Shown here one piece after another: positions 61,291 to 64,000 of a DNA stretch of 64,000 bases. The first letter of the stretch is position 1; the number at the start of each line of letters is the position of its first letter. Source of the DNA: Avibacterium sp. 21-586. Lineage in GTDB: Bacteria; Pseudomonadota; Gammaproteobacteria; Enterobacterales; Pasteurellaceae. The stretch is from assembly GCF_026226775.1 (NCBI RefSeq), contig NZ_JAKKOD010000001.1:1358501-1422500 (forward strand), read 5' to 3'. Under the pieces are notes generated by a model. That model was not told the origin of the DNA, did no database searches, and was given only the letters and a program-made list of their open reading frames with translations. Position numbers and translations under genes: made by a program.

Positions 61291-62028
61291 ATGAGCATTT
61301 TTATTGCGTGGGGAAATGTTCATCAGTCTTATCCTTTCGAGCAAATTCCAACGGCATTACTCACGCCTAAATTACGTCAAGCACGGCCTGAACAACAGCG
61401 TTTGTTGCAACGTTATCGCTGCCGTTGGGTGGCGCATTTTTTGTTATGGGAGTTAGTAAAAACAGCAAAAATTTCCACCGCGCTTTTATCACAAATCGCA
61501 TACAGCCAAAGCCAGCGCCCTTATTTTCCGACGCCAAATATTGATTTTAATATCAGCCATTCAGGCAATTGGGTGGCGGTGATGCTCAAGGTTGATGAAA
61601 AAAAAGAGGGAATCCAAAGTGCGGTAGGAATTGACATCGAATTTCCGCAAAAAGCACGAGATTATGCCGCCTTGCTTGGCCATTTTGCAGCCGAACAAGA
61701 GCAACAATGGTTTGCCAAGCAGCCCGACAAAAAAACAGCCTTTTATCGTATTTGGTGTTTGCGTGAAGCACTGTTGAAATCCCAAGGTGTGGGCATTGTA
61801 AAATTATCTGAAGTGGATCATCAAGCCGATAGCCAGCAATTATTTTCAGCTTATTGTCCGCAAGGAGAAGCCCTATTCACCGAAGAGTTGCCTTTTTATT
61901 TTGCCGCCTTTGCTAATGAAACCCTTGCAACAGCACATTATTTTTATTGGAATGATAAAGGCTTAATTCCCACTGAATTAAAGCAAAAAATTTGCTATAA
62001 AGTGAACCGCACTTTAACAGATTTTTGA
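61291..62028 (+). CDS. acpT: 4'-phosphopantetheinyl transferase, Sfp/AcpT type
   Basis: The 245-residue protein carries the transferase motifs: DFNISHSGNWVAV (substrate region, residues 85-97), VGIDIE (Asp115 and Glu117, magnesium) and WCLREALLKSQG (Trp155, Glu159, Lys163). It moves phosphopantetheine from CoA to a carrier protein. No carrier-protein synthase is in the window, so it may modify the fatty-acid ACP or a carrier encoded elsewhere. GGAG precedes the ATG. Confidence 0.88.
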   Translation: MSIFIAWGNVHQSYPFEQIPTALLTPKLRQARPEQQRLLQRYRCRWVAHFLLWELVKTAKISTALLSQIAYSQSQRPYFPTPNIDFNISHSGNWVAVMLKVDEKKEGIQSAVGIDIEFPQKARDYAALLGHFAAEQEQQWFAKQPDKKTAFYRIWCLREALLKSQGVGIVKLSEVDHQADSQQLFSAYCPQGEALFTEELPFYFAAFANETLATAHYFYWNDKGLIPTELKQKICYKVNRTLTDF

Positions 62029-62123
62029 CGGCTTAAAGGGAGGGAAAAGCGGGCAATCTGCCCTAGACTTCACCTATTATTTTGTTTAGACTTGTAACAA
62101 TTTTTTGACAAATGGAGAAAAGA

Positions 62124-63347
62124 ATGTCCTTTAATGGTTCAGAGCAAGATCCTTGGGGAAAACCAGGGAGCAACCCAAATCAATCGGATAACAAATCCGA
62201 TCCAAATAACCAATGGGATAAACGCAATAAGCAAGAACAATCCCCACCTGATCTTGAAGAAGTATTTAGCAATTTATTGAAAAAACTCGGTGGCGGTCAA
62301 AATGGCGGCAACCATAATGGCGGTAGCAAAGGTCTATCTTTCGGCTTAGGTAAATTATTACCTATTGCCGCCCTGATTGGCGCAATTGTTTGGGGCGTGA
62401 GCGGTTTTTACACTGTGAAAGAAGCGGAACGTGGCGTAGTGTTACGTTTTGGTGAGCTGGAAAAAATCGTGCAGCCAGGTTTGAACTGGAAACCAACTTT
62501 TGTAGATAAAGTGATTCCCGTTAATGTCGAGCAAGTAAAAGAGCTGAAAACCCAAGGGGCAATGCTCACTCGCGATGAAAATATGGTGAAAGTTGAAATG
62601 ACCGTGCAATATCGTGTGAGTGATCCTGCGAAATATTTATTCAGTGTAACCAATGCCGATGACAGCTTAAATCAAGCCACCGACAGTGCTTTGCGTTATG
62701 TGATCGGGCATATGTCAATGGATGATATTTTAACCACAGGACGTTCTATTGTGCGTGAAGACACTTGGAAAGCCTTGAATGGCATTATTCAGCCTTATGA
62801 TATGGGACTGGAAGTGCTTGATGTGAACTTCCAATCTGCGCGTCCGCCAGAAGAAGTGAAAGCTGCCTTTGATGATGCGATTAAAGCACAAGAAGACGAA
62901 CAACGTTATATTCGTGAAGCGGAAGCTTATGCACGTGAGCAAGAGCCAATCGCGCGCGGTAATGCACAACGCATTATTGAAGAAGCCACGGCCTATAAAG
63001 ATCAAGTGGTGTTAAATGCGCAAGGTGAAGTGGAGCGTTTCCAACGCCTATTGCCAGAATTTAAAGCAGCCCCGCAATTATTGCGTGATCGCTTATATAT
63101 TCAAACTATGGAAAAAGTGATGGCAAACACGCCAAAAGTATTGCTTGATGGCAATGGCAATAATTTAAGTGTGCTGCCGCTCGATAAAATTTTATCGCCA
63201 AAAAATAGTGAAAAAAGCACCGCACCTAATCCAACTAATGCACAAAGTGCGGTGAAAAATCAGGATAGTTATTCTGATACTCGCTCTTTTTCCAGCAGTG
63301 AGAACTATCCACAATCATCTGAAAATCGCCAAGGGAGATTTAACTAA
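62124..63347 (+). CDS. hflK: FtsH modulator HflK
   Basis: The 407-residue protein has a Gly/Asn-rich cytoplasmic N terminus (MSFNGSEQDPWGKPGSN), one membrane segment near residues 74-95 (LPIAALIGAIVWGVSGFYTV), a stomatin/prohibitin domain (GVVLRFGELEKIVQPGLNWK) and a low-complexity Ser/Asn tail. With HflC it forms the large membrane complex around FtsH. ATG 62124 is chosen over 62112 because the GGAGAAAAG ribosome site lies between them. Confidence 0.95.
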   Translation: MSFNGSEQDPWGKPGSNPNQSDNKSDPNNQWDKRNKQEQSPPDLEEVFSNLLKKLGGGQNGGNHNGGSKGLSFGLGKLLPIAALIGAIVWGVSGFYTVKEAERGVVLRFGELEKIVQPGLNWKPTFVDKVIPVNVEQVKELKTQGAMLTRDENMVKVEMTVQYRVSDPAKYLFSVTNADDSLNQATDSALRYVIGHMSMDDILTTGRSIVREDTWKALNGIIQPYDMGLEVLDVNFQSARPPEEVKAAFDDAIKAQEDEQRYIREAEAYAREQEPIARGNAQRIIEEATAYKDQVVLNAQGEVERFQRLLPEFKAAPQLLRDRLYIQTMEKVMANTPKVLLDGNGNNLSVLPLDKILSPKNSEKSTAPNPTNAQSAVKNQDSYSDTRSFSSSENYPQSSENRQGRFN

Positions 63348-64000
63348 TGCGTAAGATTTTAACCCCTGTTTTACTGGTATTGCTTGCGGTGATTTATTCT
63401 AGCCTTGTGATTGTAGATGAAGGCACGCGTGGCATTATGTTACGTTTTGGTAAGGTTCAACGTGATGGTCAGAACAAAGTGGTGGTGTATGAGCCAGGGT
63501 TACACCTTAAAATCCCATTTATAGACTCAATGAAAGTATTAGATGCACGTATTCGTACGCTTGATGGGGCAGCGGATCGTTTTGTTACGGTAGAGAAAAA
63601 GGATCTCTTAGTAGATTCTTATGTAAAATGGCACATCAGTGATTTCGGCCGCTTTTTTACCGCAACGGGTGGCGGAGATTATACTCAAGCTGCTAATTTA
63701 TTACGACGTAAAGTCAATGACCGTTTACGCTCTGAAGTAGGCTCACGCACGATTAAAGATATTGTGTCAGGGACACGCGGCGAATTAATGGTTGGCGCAC
63801 GCAAAGCCTTGAATACAGGGCAGGATAGCACGTCAGAATTAGGTATTGAAGTAGTAGATGTGCGGGTAAAACAAATCAATCTACCTGATGAAGTGTCTTC
63901 ATCAATCTACCAACGTATGCGTGCAGAGCGTGATGCTGTGGCTCGTGAGCATCGTTCACAAGGTAAAGAAAAAGCCGCATTTATTCAAGCCGATGTGGAT
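63348..64000 (+). CDS. hflC: FtsH modulator HflC (3' partial)
   Basis: The first 217 residues are visible: an N-terminal membrane anchor (MRKILTPVLLVLLAVIYSSL), the prohibitin domain (VDEGTRGIMLRFGKVQRDG, EPGLHLKIPFIDS) and the helical region with RMRAERDAVAREHRSQGKEK. The ATG sits directly after the hflK stop, so the two are coupled. The gene continues beyond the window. Confidence 0.95.

Overview
The window reads as chromosomal DNA of a member of the Pasteurellaceae from the Haemophilus/Pasteurella/Avibacterium side of the family. The main evidence is about 29 copies of the 9-base DNA uptake signal AAGTGCGGT (either strand), plus Haemophilus-like gene sets: the siaPT/nan sialic acid locus, pstSCAB-phoBR, hflKC and a fused TRAP permease SiaT. 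I cannot name the species. No rRNA, tRNA, CRISPR array, prophage or intact insertion sequence was seen.

Layout. 1-178: end of plsY. 179-601: a regulatory region with two strong CRP-like sites and several palindromes. 602-16170: one long + strand gene train. In order it holds a PdxA2-type dehydrogenase, split DhaK/DhaL kinase, a TctCBA transporter, a sugar isomerase/epimerase-like TIM barrel, a SorC-family regulator, an RpiB-type isomerase, a DctPQM TRAP transporter, a cyclase-family hydrolase, a triose-phosphate-isomerase-like protein fused to a PTS EIIB domain, transaldolase and transketolase. This set fits uptake and breakdown of four-carbon sugars or sugar acids (erythrulose, tetritols, tetronates) through erythrulose phosphates to erythrose 4-phosphate. 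It contains no exact uptake signal and is AT-rich, so it is probably acquired. It is the most novel part of the window.

16171-22577 (- strand): ilvA and the ilvL-ilvG-ilvM-ilvD operon, with a legible attenuator ahead of ilvG and an undescribed short reading frame coupled to the ilvA start. 22578-30475: a nucleoside hydrolase divergent from rbsDACBKR, sharing a perfect RbsR-like operator, then a HAD phosphatase. 30494-34302: crcB, pldB, tex. 34387-43007: sialic acid use (nanM, siaP, siaT on -, and nanE, nanK, nanQ, siaR, nanA on +), with a 17-bp motif shared by the two control regions. 43008-43595: decayed sequence and terminators. 43596-44511: rraB and mscL. 44623-52831: galactose genes, with galTKM on - and galS-mglBAC on +, and GalR-type operators. 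53163-58906: pstSCAB-phoB-phoR behind a PHO box, without phoU. 59042-64000: htpG, a small lipoprotein, a phosphopantetheinyl transferase, hflK and the start of hflC.

How the genes work together: most of the window is carbohydrate scavenging (tetroses, ribose and nucleosides, sialic acid, galactose) under evident CRP control, with local regulators (SorC, RbsR, SiaR, GalS) encoded next to their targets. Product assignments rest on reading the translations and recognising family motifs. Substrates of the tetrose operon are inferred.
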